From DAOTWP01 sp034435675 (GTDB lineage Bacteria; Chloroflexota; Anaerolineae; Aggregatilineales; Phototrophicaceae): a stretch of DNA of 18,479 nt. The stretch is from the NCBI GenBank assembly GCA_034435675.1, contig DAOTWP010000316.1:1-18479 (forward strand), given 5' to 3'. Numbering within the stretch: the first letter of the stretch is position 1; each line of letters opens with the position of its first letter. The notes beneath the pieces are model-generated. The model did not search any database. It saw nothing but the letters and a program-made list of their open reading frames with translations, and was not told the origin of the DNA. Of this stretch, positions 6,820 to 14,237 are shown piece after piece. The position numbers were made by a program, and so were the translations under genes.

Positions 6820-7550
6820 CGGTGTCCACCTTGCAGCAGTACGAGCACGAAGTTGGCAACAAACGAAATCAGCAGCAGGACAATGCCCAGTCCCAGCGCC
6901 ACGTCAAAATTACCGCGCTGTGTTTCGAGCACTATCGCGGTGGTCATCACCCGTGTGCGTCCGTCAATGTTGCCGCCGACCAGCATCACCGCGCCGACTT
7001 CGGAAATGATCGAGCCAAAGCCTGCCACCAGCCCGACAATCAGCCCAAAACGCGCTTCCCACAGCAGCCCGTAAATCGCCTGAAAACGGGTCGCACCCAG
7101 CGCACGCAGCTGCACGCGCAGTTCGGGATCAATGCCGAGGATGCTGCTCAGGGTGATGCCGACAATCAGCGGGGTGGCGATAATCGTCTGGGCGATGACC
7201 ATTGCCTGAATGGTGAACAACCAGGCAAGCCCGCCCAGCGGTCCACTGCGCGACAGCAGCAGGTAGACCACCAGCCCAACGACCACCGGCGGCAGCCCCA
7301 TGCCAGTATAAACCAGCGCGGTGAAGGCGCGTTTGCCGGGGAAGCGCGTCAAAGCCATCCAGACGCCGATAGGCAGCCCCAGGACGACACTGATTGCCAG
7401 CGCCGCCAGCGTCACTTGCAGCGAGCGCCCGACAATTTCAAGCAGGCGCGGGTCCAGGCTCAAGATCAAGCGCACTGCCTGTTCAAAGGCATCAATCAGC
7501 GTGTCGATATTGCCGTCCTCCTGAAAGATTGTTCCGTGCCAGGGGCACAC
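6816..7550 (-). CDS. tupB: Tungstate ABC transporter, permease
   Basis: An integral membrane protein of up to 244 aa with about five to six hydrophobic spans (SLQVTLAALAISVVLGLPIG, FTALVYTGMGLPPVVVGLVV, later segments ending in LGLGIVLLLISFVANFVLVL). The ATPase-docking EAA-type loop is seen as LRALGATRFQAIYGLLWEAR. This matches TupB of the TupABC importer. The start is uncertain. The longest frame uses GTG at 7550, but a very strong AGGAGG sits inside that frame, 8 nt before an ATC codon (codon 15) and with no ATG/GTG/TTG near it. Either translation begins at GTG 7550, or at a rare non-AUG codon, or the sequence has an error. It lies 30 nt after tupA and overlaps tupC by 4 nt. Confidence 0.88.
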   Translation of the reverse strand: MCPWHGTIFQEDGNIDTLIDAFEQAVRLILSLDPRLLEIVGRSLQVTLAALAISVVLGLPIGVWMALTRFPGKRAFTALVYTGMGLPPVVVGLVVYLLLSRSGPLGGLAWLFTIQAMVIAQTIIATPLIVGITLSSILGIDPELRVQLRALGATRFQAIYGLLWEARFGLIVGLVAGFGSIISEVGAVMLVGGNIDGRTRVMTTAIVLETQRGNFDVALGLGIVLLLISFVANFVLVLLQGGHR

Positions 7551-7580
7551 CGGCGGCGTGCCCCCGCTGCGAGTTGATCG

Positions 7581-8501
7581 TTACGAATCCGGTGTTGCTT
7601 CGGCGGTTGCCTCCGGTGTTGCCTCTGCCTGCGCGGCAAGGTACGCTTCGGAGCTGGGGAAGAACAGCGGTTGTCCGTTCACCTCGTAGCCGGCGATCAG
7701 TTCCTGTGTTTCCACAGATGTCAGCCACTCCACGAACAATTCGGGCAGTTCGGAAGCGCCCAGCGGGCGGTTTTCAGGAATCACCGGAATCACACCGTAA
7801 GGGTTGAACAGCAGTTGATCACCCTCGAACAGAATCAGCAGGTCGAGTCCTTCTGCCAGGCGCGCAAGATAGGTGCCGCGATCCGAGAGGGTGTAGCCAA
7901 GCTGCTCATTGCTCATGTTCAGCACCGCGCCCATGCCCTGCCCGGCGCTGATGTACCAATCGCCTTCCGGCGTGATGCCAGCCGCCGCCCACACCGACAG
8001 TTCCTTGCCGTGCGTGCCGCTGTCGTCCCCGCGTGAGATAAATACGGCATCGCCGTTCGCGCCTGCCGCGGCAATCAGGCTGAAGGCTTCCACAGCTGTC
8101 GCAGCCCCGCGAATGCCTGCCGGGTCACTGTCGGGTCCAACAATGATGAAGTCGTTGTACATCACGTCGTAACGCGCGGTGCCGTGTCCTTCTTCGACAA
8201 AGCGATCCTCGCGGGCGCGGTCGTGCACCAGCACCACATCGGCATCTCCGTTGACACCCAGTTCCAGCGCCTGCCCCGTGCCAACAGCAATCACATCCAC
8301 ATCCGCGTTATAGGCTGCTTCAAACTCCGGCAGGATATAATCCAGCAAGCCGCTGTCGGCGGTGCTGGTCGTTGTCGCCAGAATCAAGCGGGGACGGCTG
8401 GACGGCTCTGGCGTCGAGTCCTGCGCCAGCGCTGCCGGCGCGAGGGCAAGCACCACCAGACACAGCAGACTGACGATCACCCAAAAACGTTTCGAGAACA
8501 T
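7581..8501 (-). CDS. tupA: Tungstate ABC transporter, substrate-binding protein
   Basis: A 306-aa exported protein. ATG 8501 has a strong AAGGAGGAG site upstream and starts a signal peptide (MFSKRFWVIV, hydrophobic core, ALA|QD near residue 26), so the 17 upstream codons are not used. The TupA signature TTTSTADSGLLD (43-54) and the second anion loop SRGDDSGTHGKE (156-167) are intact; in characterised TupA proteins these loops bind the tetrahedral oxyanion with very high affinity for tungstate over molybdate. No lipobox is seen at the cleavage site, unusual for a monoderm-like importer, so it may stay near the membrane by other means. The tail is low-complexity (ATPEATAEATPDS). It is the first gene of tupABC and is preceded by a 384-bp palindrome-rich leader. 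Confidence 0.92.
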   Translation of the reverse strand: MFSKRFWVIVSLLCLVVLALAPAALAQDSTPEPSSRPRLILATTTSTADSGLLDYILPEFEAAYNADVDVIAVGTGQALELGVNGDADVVLVHDRAREDRFVEEGHGTARYDVMYNDFIIVGPDSDPAGIRGAATAVEAFSLIAAAGANGDAVFISRGDDSGTHGKELSVWAAAGITPEGDWYISAGQGMGAVLNMSNEQLGYTLSDRGTYLARLAEGLDLLILFEGDQLLFNPYGVIPVIPENRPLGASELPELFVEWLTSVETQELIAGYEVNGQPLFFPSSEAYLAAQAEATPEATAEATPDS

Positions 8502-8885
8502 AGACCTGCTCCTCCTTAAAAGCATATAGTTCAGGACTGTCACAAAGCACATGCATCACTAAGTGCAACCACAGAAATCTAGCGGGATTGTTTTCCGTAG
8601 GGGCAGGTCTCAGACCTGCCCCTACATCCGACATTTTCAATTTGGTTGTACTTAAGTAGTCCGGCAAGGTTAAGTTGCATCCCGGACAAAGGGATTAAGC
8701 CCCTTGTTCAGGGAGACAGGTTTATGGATCGGTTCTTAATCGAATAACGTTTTTCGCAGGGCTGAAGCATGTCTCAACCCTACCGATAGCCGATTATGTT
8801 CTTAAAGAGCCTAATCCCCTTGTTCAGCCAGCATGCTTCAACTGGCATGTCCACCTTGTTGGACTGCTAAAGTGCTGCATGGTTG
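8502..8885. other. 384-bp palindrome-rich gap between the moeA fusion and tupA
   Basis: No gene is seen. It contains a nested inverted-repeat element (8558-8657), a stem GTCCGG/CCGGAC (8659-8687), an inverted pair of the ACAAGGGGATTA motif (8686-8707), a further direct copy (8812-8823), and a copy of the GGTAGGGTTGA repeat (8761-8786). Any tupA promoter should lie here; I do not see a convincing -35/-10 pair. Confidence 0.55.
8558..8657. repeat. MITE-like element: terminal inverted repeats around a perfect hairpin
   Basis: The ends 8558-8571 and 8643-8657 are inverted copies (13 of 14 positions, one indel: ACTAAGTGCAACCA against TGGTTGTACTTAAGT). Inside, 8597-8609 and 8613-8625 form a perfect 13-bp hairpin (GTAGGGGCAGGTC arm, 3-nt loop). 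No clear target-site duplication is seen. Confidence 0.55.
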
Positions 8886-10832
8886 CTACTGACGGTAGAC
8901 TTCGCTGCCGGTGGCTTGCACGTCGTAACCCGGCTGCGCGCCGAGCGCCGTTCGGAAGGCGCTGCTGTTGAGCGTGTCGAGCAGCGGCTGCACTTTGGTC
9001 AGCGCTGGTTCCGGGATCACGAAGTCGTAGCGCTCCCACCCAACCGGGATGAAGTCCAGCCCCAGCGCAATCGCCGCGCTGCGCACGCCCAGCCCGCAGT
9101 CGGCAATGCCGGTGGAGACGGCAATGGCAACCCCCAGATGTGTGTACTCCTCGCGCTCGTAACCGCTGACCTGTTCCGGCAGAATGCCGCGCTGGCGCAG
9201 TTCGAAATCCAGCAGCAGGCGCGTGCCGGAACCCTTCTGGCGGTTGACGAAGCGCAGGCGTGGCAGCTCGTCGAGGGACTGTATGCCCAGCGGATTGCCC
9301 GGCGGGATAATCAGCCCCTGTTCGCGGTGGGCGAAGGTCACCACATGCAGCGGCACATCGGGCAGGTATTTGCGGATCGCGCTCAGGTTATAGTCGCCCG
9401 TGGCTTCATCTAACAAATGGCTGCCCGCCAGATGCGCCTCCTGCCGTTTGAGCGCGATCAGCCCACCCAGCGACCCCACATTCGCCGAGGTCACCGGCAC
9501 CGCCGACGGCAAGTCCGCCAGCGCCTGCGCCAGCAGGTCAAGCATCGGGTCATGGCTGCCCATGATCAGAATCGCGCTGCGCACCCGGCGCTCATCGCGG
9601 TAGAGCAGCACCTGCACCGGCTGGTTAGCATCTACCCCTTCGCTGAAACGCGGGATATGCGCCAGCCCGTCCGCCCGCACCAGCGAGGTGATCACGCCTG
9701 CGCCGCGATTCAGCGGGGTCGCCAGCAGCCGTTCGCCCACCTGCGCGACGGACACGCGCACAAAATCGTCGTCGCCTATCGGCGAGAGCAGTTTGCGCGT
9801 CATCGTGGCTTCGATGCGCGGGCGGGTTTCCAGCGGGGGGCGCTGCCCCAGCCAGCGGGCGATCAGCGGCTGGATGAAGATTTCGCCCGTCAGCGCCGCG
9901 CTAACCGGATAACCGGGCACGCCCATCACGGCGATAGTGTCCGTCGCAGTGTCCGTCCCGCCGGGGGCATGCATCACGCCCATGATGACGGGATGACCGG
10001 GACGCACGGCGACACCATGCACCAGCAGTTCGCCTTTTTCGGCGAGAATCGTGGCGGTAAAATCGCGGCTGCCCGCCGACGACCCGGAGAGCATCAGGAT
10101 CAGGTCGGGCTGCTGCGCCAGGGCGTGATCCAGCGCGGCACGCAGCAGCGCTGGGTCATCGGGCACAATCGGCAGCGTTTCGGGGCTGCCGCCCGCCTCG
10201 GCAATCTGCGCGCTCAGAATCAGGCTGTTATATTCGATAAACTGCCCCGCTTCGGGCAGCTGCGACGCTGGTACCAGCTCCGACCCGGTAGGAATCAGCA
10301 GCACCCGTGGGCGGCGGCGCACCTGGACCGTGTAGTGCCCGCACCCGGCAATCGCCCCCAGATCCACCGGGCGCAGTCTGTGATTCGCCGGGATAACCAG
10401 CTCTGTGGCGACCATGTCCTCGCCGCACATGCGCACATGCTGCCAGGGTGCAACCGGCGCAGTGATCGCAATCGCGCCGTCATCTGCCAGCGTCTGCACA
10501 TGCTCGATCATCACGACGGCATTCGTGCCCGGCGGCAGCACCGCCCCCGTGTTCACCGGGAATGCCTGCTGGTGCAGCGTTAGGGTCAGCGGGCGGGTCT
10601 CTGTGGCGCTGACCGTATCGCCGGAATAGAGCGCATAGCCGTCCATCGCTGCCGCGTGATAATGCGGGGAGGAAATTTTCGCCCAGACCGGCGCTGCCGT
10701 GATGCGCCCCAGCGCGTCAGCGAGGGGGATTTCCTCGCCGTCCAGCGGCTGCAAGCGCTGCCCCAGCGCATCGGCAAGGCGGCGCTGGGCTTCATCCATA
10801 GGAATGTCTTCTAAATAATACGCTTGTGTCAT
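8886..10832 (-). CDS. moeA: MoeA-family metal insertase fused to a periplasmic-binding-like domain
   Basis: A 648-aa protein. Residues 1 to about 415 are MoeA: AAMDGYAL with D64, VLPPGTNAVVMIE, a TGSELV loop, LSGSSAGSRDFT and GVPGYPVSA. MoeA inserts molybdate or tungstate into adenylylated pterin in the cytosol. Residues 418-648 form a type-2 periplasmic-binding-like domain (ILIMGSHDPMLDLL, GSLGGLIAL, FVNRQKGSGTRLLLD, ADCGLGVRSAA), as seen in MoeA-PBP fusions and LysR-type effector domains; with no signal peptide it stays in the cytosol, perhaps sensing or presenting the oxyanion or pterin. The start ATG overlaps the moeA stop (TGATG), so the two are coupled. The fusion architecture is established; the role of the second domain is inferred. 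Confidence 0.9.
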   Translation of the reverse strand: MTQAYYLEDIPMDEAQRRLADALGQRLQPLDGEEIPLADALGRITAAPVWAKISSPHYHAAAMDGYALYSGDTVSATETRPLTLTLHQQAFPVNTGAVLPPGTNAVVMIEHVQTLADDGAIAITAPVAPWQHVRMCGEDMVATELVIPANHRLRPVDLGAIAGCGHYTVQVRRRPRVLLIPTGSELVPASQLPEAGQFIEYNSLILSAQIAEAGGSPETLPIVPDDPALLRAALDHALAQQPDLILMLSGSSAGSRDFTATILAEKGELLVHGVAVRPGHPVIMGVMHAPGGTDTATDTIAVMGVPGYPVSAALTGEIFIQPLIARWLGQRPPLETRPRIEATMTRKLLSPIGDDDFVRVSVAQVGERLLATPLNRGAGVITSLVRADGLAHIPRFSEGVDANQPVQVLLYRDERRVRSAILIMGSHDPMLDLLAQALADLPSAVPVTSANVGSLGGLIALKRQEAHLAGSHLLDEATGDYNLSAIRKYLPDVPLHVVTFAHREQGLIIPPGNPLGIQSLDELPRLRFVNRQKGSGTRLLLDFELRQRGILPEQVSGYEREEYTHLGVAIAVSTGIADCGLGVRSAAIALGLDFIPVGWERYDFVIPEPALTKVQPLLDTLNSSAFRTALGAQPGYDVQATGSEVYRQ

Positions 10833-12067
10833 CAGAACATCACCACGTCTACTGCGCTTCCGGCTTTCAACCCGCCGCTGTTCAGCGGCACCTGCACCAG
10901 CCCGTCCGCCTGAATGAGTGTAAAAATCAGGTTCGATTTGCCGAAGATCGGCTCTGCCCGCACGCTGCCATCGGCATCAACCAGCCGCACCGGAACCGTG
11001 TCTTCGCGCCCGGTCACCGAGGCAATGTTGGCGGTCAGCGTTGCGCGCACTGTGCCCACGCGCCGCGCTGTTTCGCCCTGCGCCCGCCGGATGATTGGCA
11101 TGAGCAGCTGCCGCGCCACCAGCAGCGCCGAGACCGGGTTGCCCGGTAGTCCAATCACCGGTTTGCCCGCGCACAGTCCGATCAGTGTCGGCTTGCCCGG
11201 CTTGACAGCGAGACCGTGTTGCAGAATGCCCGGCGCGCCTAGCTGCTCAATTACGGCGCTGGTCAGGTCGCGGGTGCTGACCGAACTTCCCGCCGAAATC
11301 ACCAGCATGTCCGCCTGTGCCAGCGCCGCGCGTGCCAGTTCATACAGCACGTCGAAGGTATCCGGGGCGATGCCGCCCGTAATGGGCACCGCGCCGCAGG
11401 ACTGCACCAGCGCTGCCAGCATCTGCGAGTTGATGTCGCGGATTTGCCCCGGTGCGGGTGTTTGTTCCGGCGGGACCAGTTCATCCCCGGAGCCAATGAT
11501 CGCCACACGCGGGGCAGCGGCAGCTTCTACCGCCAGCACACCGACAGCCAGCAGCCCGCCGATGTCCTGCGGGCGCAGGCGCTGCCCGGCTGCCAGCACA
11601 GGGTTGCCTGCCTGCACATCCTCGCCAATCTGGACGAGGTTTTCGCCGGGCGCGACCGGGGCGAACACTTCGATTTCGTCTTCGGCAAATTTCTGCGTGC
11701 GTTCGATCATGACGACGGCATCTGCCCCCGCCGGGAGCTGCGCGCCGGTGTAAATTTCTGCTGCCTCGCCTGCATTCAGCGTGAACTGCGGCACTTCGCC
11801 CATGCTCACAGTCCCCGTACAGCGCAGATAGGCGGGCAGCGCGGCGCTGGCACCAAACGTGTCTGCCGCGCGCACGGCATAACCGTCCATACTGCTGCGC
11901 ACAAATTCCGGCAGATCAATCGGCGCAAGCGGCGCGTGCAGCAGCACTCGCCCCAGCGCGGCGGCGGTGGGCAAGCGTTCGACCTGCGGCTGTGGCTGCC
12001 ACTGCGCGAACAGACCCGCCAGCGCCGCGTCTACGGTTTTGACGTTGAAGAACTCCGCTGCACCCAT
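10832..12067 (-). CDS. moeA: MoeA, molybdopterin molybdenum/tungsten-transferase
   Basis: A 411-aa protein of normal MoeA length. Domain signatures are SSMDGYAVR (D61), QLPAGADAVVMIE, GSGDELVPPEQ, SAGSSVSTRDLT and GLPGNPVSALL, followed by the C-terminal beta-barrel domain. MoeA hydrolyses adenylylated molybdopterin and inserts the metal. The ATG at 12067 is 3 nt after the padR-type stop, with AGGAG inside the end of that gene 6 nt upstream, so the two are co-translated. A second MoeA-type protein overlaps its stop. Two MoeA paralogues side by side occur in organisms that use tungsten, where one may favour tungstate and the other molybdate; which is which cannot be told here. GSGDEL replaces the common TGDEL, a mild change that keeps the acid. 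Confidence 0.92.
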   Translation of the reverse strand: MGAAEFFNVKTVDAALAGLFAQWQPQPQVERLPTAAALGRVLLHAPLAPIDLPEFVRSSMDGYAVRAADTFGASAALPAYLRCTGTVSMGEVPQFTLNAGEAAEIYTGAQLPAGADAVVMIERTQKFAEDEIEVFAPVAPGENLVQIGEDVQAGNPVLAAGQRLRPQDIGGLLAVGVLAVEAAAAPRVAIIGSGDELVPPEQTPAPGQIRDINSQMLAALVQSCGAVPITGGIAPDTFDVLYELARAALAQADMLVISAGSSVSTRDLTSAVIEQLGAPGILQHGLAVKPGKPTLIGLCAGKPVIGLPGNPVSALLVARQLLMPIIRRAQGETARRVGTVRATLTANIASVTGREDTVPVRLVDADGSVRAEPIFGKSNLIFTLIQADGLVQVPLNSGGLKAGSAVDVVMF

Positions 12068-12070
12068 GCG

Positions 12071-12646
12071 CTACTCCTGCGCTTCTGGCGCTGCCGCCGG
12101 TGTAGAGGATGCCGACGGCTCTGCGGACAGATTCTGTTCGCAGCGCCCCAGCCATTCCATAATGACGCCCAGTTCAGCGATGACCAGATCAAGCGCGAGG
12201 TACTGGATGCTGCGCGGGGTCTGGTCACGCCGGGTGATCAACTGCTGGCGGCGGCTGAGCACCGTGCTGCGCTGCGCGTCAATGATACCGGTCACCGGGG
12301 TATTCAGCCGGCGGGCAAGAAATAATCGGCTGAGGAATTCTGTGCGGATATGGCGCGTGCTGGCGGACGGGAAGGGATCGTGCAGCCAGAGCAGCAGACG
12401 TTCCTGTCCCTGCGGGGTCAGCCAGTACTCCGTGCGTGGGGGCGCGTGGTCAGTGAAACACTCACGCCCTTTGATGTCGTCACGGTTTTCGAGGCGCTTG
12501 AGAATACTGTAAAGCTGGCTGGTACTTAGCGACCAGATTTGGCCCAACGGTGCATCCGCATGGAAATATTCCAGCAGTTGGTAACCGTGACTGGTGCTGC
12601 CCGCCAGTAATCCGAGGATGACTTCATCCGGCGAGATACGGCTCAT
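12071..12646 (-). CDS. PadR-family transcriptional regulator
   Basis: A 191-aa protein. Residues 1-90 are the PadR winged helix: ILGLLAGSTSHGYQLLEYF (helix 1-2), LSTSQLYSILKRLENRDDIKG (recognition helix and wing entry), RTEYWLTPQGQERLLLWL (wing and helix). The C-terminal half is helical, as in PadR dimerisation domains, and ends in an Ala/Pro/Ser tail. PadR proteins usually bind palindromic operators and respond to small molecules. As first gene of the padR-moeA-moeA group it is the best candidate for a tungsten- or aldehyde-linked switch of this locus, but that is inference from position only. The ribosome site before ATG 12646 is weak (GAGAAAA). The 3-nt gap to moeA makes co-transcription nearly certain. 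Confidence 0.88.
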   Translation of the reverse strand: MSRISPDEVILGLLAGSTSHGYQLLEYFHADAPLGQIWSLSTSQLYSILKRLENRDDIKGRECFTDHAPPRTEYWLTPQGQERLLLWLHDPFPSASTRHIRTEFLSRLFLARRLNTPVTGIIDAQRSTVLSRRQQLITRRDQTPRSIQYLALDLVIAELGVIMEWLGRCEQNLSAEPSASSTPAAAPEAQE

Positions 12647-12830
12647 AGATTATTTTCTCGATAAGTCTAATTTTCTTGAAGTTCTACTTTGCACAGCTTA
12701 ATTCTGAGTGTGCCGCTCAGGGAAAGCAACCCAAGTGATTTTTCAGATATCATTGCGACAGCCCAACGTTTGTTGGGGCGAATCTCAGACCGTCCTCTGC
12801 AGGAGAAATCGCGAAGATTCAGACAACCTC

Positions 12831-12842
12831 TAATCCCCTTGT
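12831..12842 (-). promoter_or_regulatory. ACAAGGGGATTA motif copy upstream of padR
   Basis: Identical 12-mer to the copy at 8812-8823. It is 185 nt ahead of the padR start on the minus strand. Related copies are found at 5772-5785 (ahead of moaD) and as an inverted pair at 8686-8707 (ahead of tupA). It may be a shared operator or half of a dispersed palindrome. Confidence 0.4.
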
Positions 12843-12929
12843 CCGAGTCTACGAATCGATGCCAGAGTGTGGCACAGCCACCGGCACATGGATCACCTTT
12901 GCCGCCGCCCTGCTCAGCATCTATCCTAC

Positions 12930-12948
12930 CTATTTCTAATAGAAATAG
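12930..12948. promoter_or_regulatory. Perfect 19-bp palindrome, candidate operator
   Basis: CTATTTCTA (12930-12938), a central A, and TAGAAATAG (12940-12948) are perfect inverted arms. An AT-rich odd-length dyad like this is typical of a dimeric regulator site. It lies about 280 bp ahead of padR and 380 bp ahead of the hydrolase. Confidence 0.4.
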
Positions 12949-13074
12949 CTACTGTTTGGACTATACCAGATGGCTGTAAGGAGTAAGAATTAGAAGCCCG
13001 GTCATGCCGCAGTCTGCCCTGTTCGGTGTCTACACAGGTGTATTCGGAAATGGGGGCAGCGTCGCACGGCATTC

Positions 13075-13183
13075 AAAACCACAGAGTCACAGAGCACACA
13101 GAGGGATAGCTGCAAACTTCTCTGTGCCCGCTGTGTCTTTGAGGTTCATTGCCTTGGCGTGCTTGGCGTCTTTGCGGTTCGCG
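13075..13183. repeat. CACAGAG-type dispersed palindromic repeat
   Basis: AACCACAGAGTCACAGAG and the following CACACAGAGG (to about 13104) are an imperfect inverted copy of 13120-13145 (CTCTGTGCCCGCTGTGTCTT then TGAGGTT). The tail CTTGGCGTGCTTGGCGTCTT then TGCGGTTC completes an element I recognise from intergenic regions of Chloroflexota, cyanobacteria and delta-proteobacteria, where it often creates false open frames. Confidence 0.6.
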
Positions 13184-13324
13184 TTGCTGGCACTGGGGGC
13201 ATTTGCCCCGCAAGCCGCATGCACCCCGCCGGGTGCGGCAGCAGGTGTGCTGCGTTACAATCGTCGCAAGATGACCGCATTGGCACGACTGCGTACACAG
13301 GCGCATGAACACGGAGGGAAATCC

Positions 13325-14218
13325 ATGCCCAGCCCACAGTTACAGGAACTCATTGAGCTGCTGCAAAAGGCGAGAAACCAGCCGAACGTGACCCCGCAGG
13401 AGGCGCGCGAACGGCTGGATAAGCTGGGCGCGTCGCTGGGGACGGCGGCGGGCACAACGGTTGAGCCGGTGGACTGTGACGGCGTGTATGGCGAATGGCT
13501 GACTGTGCCCGGCGGCAGCCCCACCCGCACGCTGCTGCACCTGCACGGCGGGGCATATGTGCGCGGGTCGACCGTTTCGCATCGGGGGCTGGTCTCGCGG
13601 TTGGCGGCGGCAAGTGGCACGCGCGCGCTGGTGGTGGATTACCGCCTTGCGCCGGAACACCCGTTTCCTGCCGCGCTGCAAGACGCGCAAACCGTTTATG
13701 ACTGGCTGCTGCGGCAGCGCGTTGCGCCGGAGTCGCTGGTCCTCAGCGGTGACTCTGCCGGGGCAGGGCTGGCGCTGGCGCTGACCAGCACGCTGCGTGA
13801 TGCTGGCAAACCGCTGCCCGCCGCGCTGGCGCTGATGTCCCCCTGGAGTGATCTGGCGCTCACCGGCGAGTCGCTGGTCAGCAAACGCGAGGTTGACCCG
13901 TGGATTGATATGGCGCTGCTGGAGATGGCATCTGCTGCCTATCTCAACGGCAGCGACGGTCATAACCCGCTTGCCTCGCCCGTGTTTGCGGATTATCGCG
14001 GCTTCCCGCCGCTGTACATTATTGTTGGCGGACGCGAACTCATCATGGACGACTCCGTGCGAGTGGCTGAGTATGCGCATGCCGCCGGGGTGGATGTGGT
14101 GCTGGACATCTGGTACGGCATGATTCACGTCTTTCCGCTGTTCGCGCCCATGCTGCCCGAAGCCGAAGCAGCGATTGAACGCATCGGGCTGTTCATCCGC
14201 CGCATTCTCGGCACATAG
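13325..14218 (+). CDS. Alpha/beta hydrolase, HSL family (carboxylesterase/lipase-like)
   Basis: A 297-aa protein. ATG 13325 is chosen because GGAGGG lies 7 nt upstream and the protein begins at family length; the open frame continues 107 codons upstream only because it crosses the dispersed repeat. HSL (family IV) esterase features are HLHGGAYVRGS with the oxyanion HGG at 74-76, the nucleophile S144 in GDSAG (142-146), the acid region GGRELIMDD (E or D around 238-243) and H268 in GMIHVFPLF. The reaction is hydrolysis of a short-chain or hydrophobic ester in the cytosol; the substrate is unknown. In many family members the acid is an Asp in DPLxD; here that column appears to be Glu, a tolerated change. 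It ends 19 nt from the convergent TolB-like gene with no terminator between. No link to the tungsten locus is evident. Confidence 0.88.
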   Translation: MPSPQLQELIELLQKARNQPNVTPQEARERLDKLGASLGTAAGTTVEPVDCDGVYGEWLTVPGGSPTRTLLHLHGGAYVRGSTVSHRGLVSRLAAASGTRALVVDYRLAPEHPFPAALQDAQTVYDWLLRQRVAPESLVLSGDSAGAGLALALTSTLRDAGKPLPAALALMSPWSDLALTGESLVSKREVDPWIDMALLEMASAAYLNGSDGHNPLASPVFADYRGFPPLYIIVGGRELIMDDSVRVAEYAHAAGVDVVLDIWYGMIHVFPLFAPMLPEAEAAIERIGLFIRRILGT

Positions 14219-14237
14219 GGCAGCGCCAGGCAGGCGT

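Larger units (their letters stand above)
12647..13324. other. 678-bp divergent region between padR and the hydrolase
   Basis: No supported gene; a small open frame on the + strand (12689-12979) has no ribosome site or recognisable protein. It holds a CCCAAC/GTTGGG hairpin around 12762-12780, one copy of the TAATCCCCTTGT motif (12831-12842), a perfect 19-bp palindrome (12930-12948), and a CACAGAG-type dispersed repeat (13075-13183). Promoters for padR and for the hydrolase must lie here, but only weak boxes are visible (for example TACAAT at 13256-13261). Confidence 0.55.

Noticed and set aside
12689..12979. 96-codon plus-strand frame in the padR-hydrolase gap
   Set aside because: It begins at a non-ATG codon without ribosome site and covers the palindrome and the dispersed motif; composition is not protein-like.
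13004..13324. 107-codon N-terminal extension of the hydrolase
   Set aside because: It runs through a dispersed repeat, has no ribosome site, and would put non-family sequence before the HSL fold. GGAGGG precedes the ATG at 13325.
13340..14128. 262-codon minus-strand frame opposite the hydrolase
   Set aside because: Antisense shadow of a clear alpha/beta hydrolase with an intact catalytic motif.
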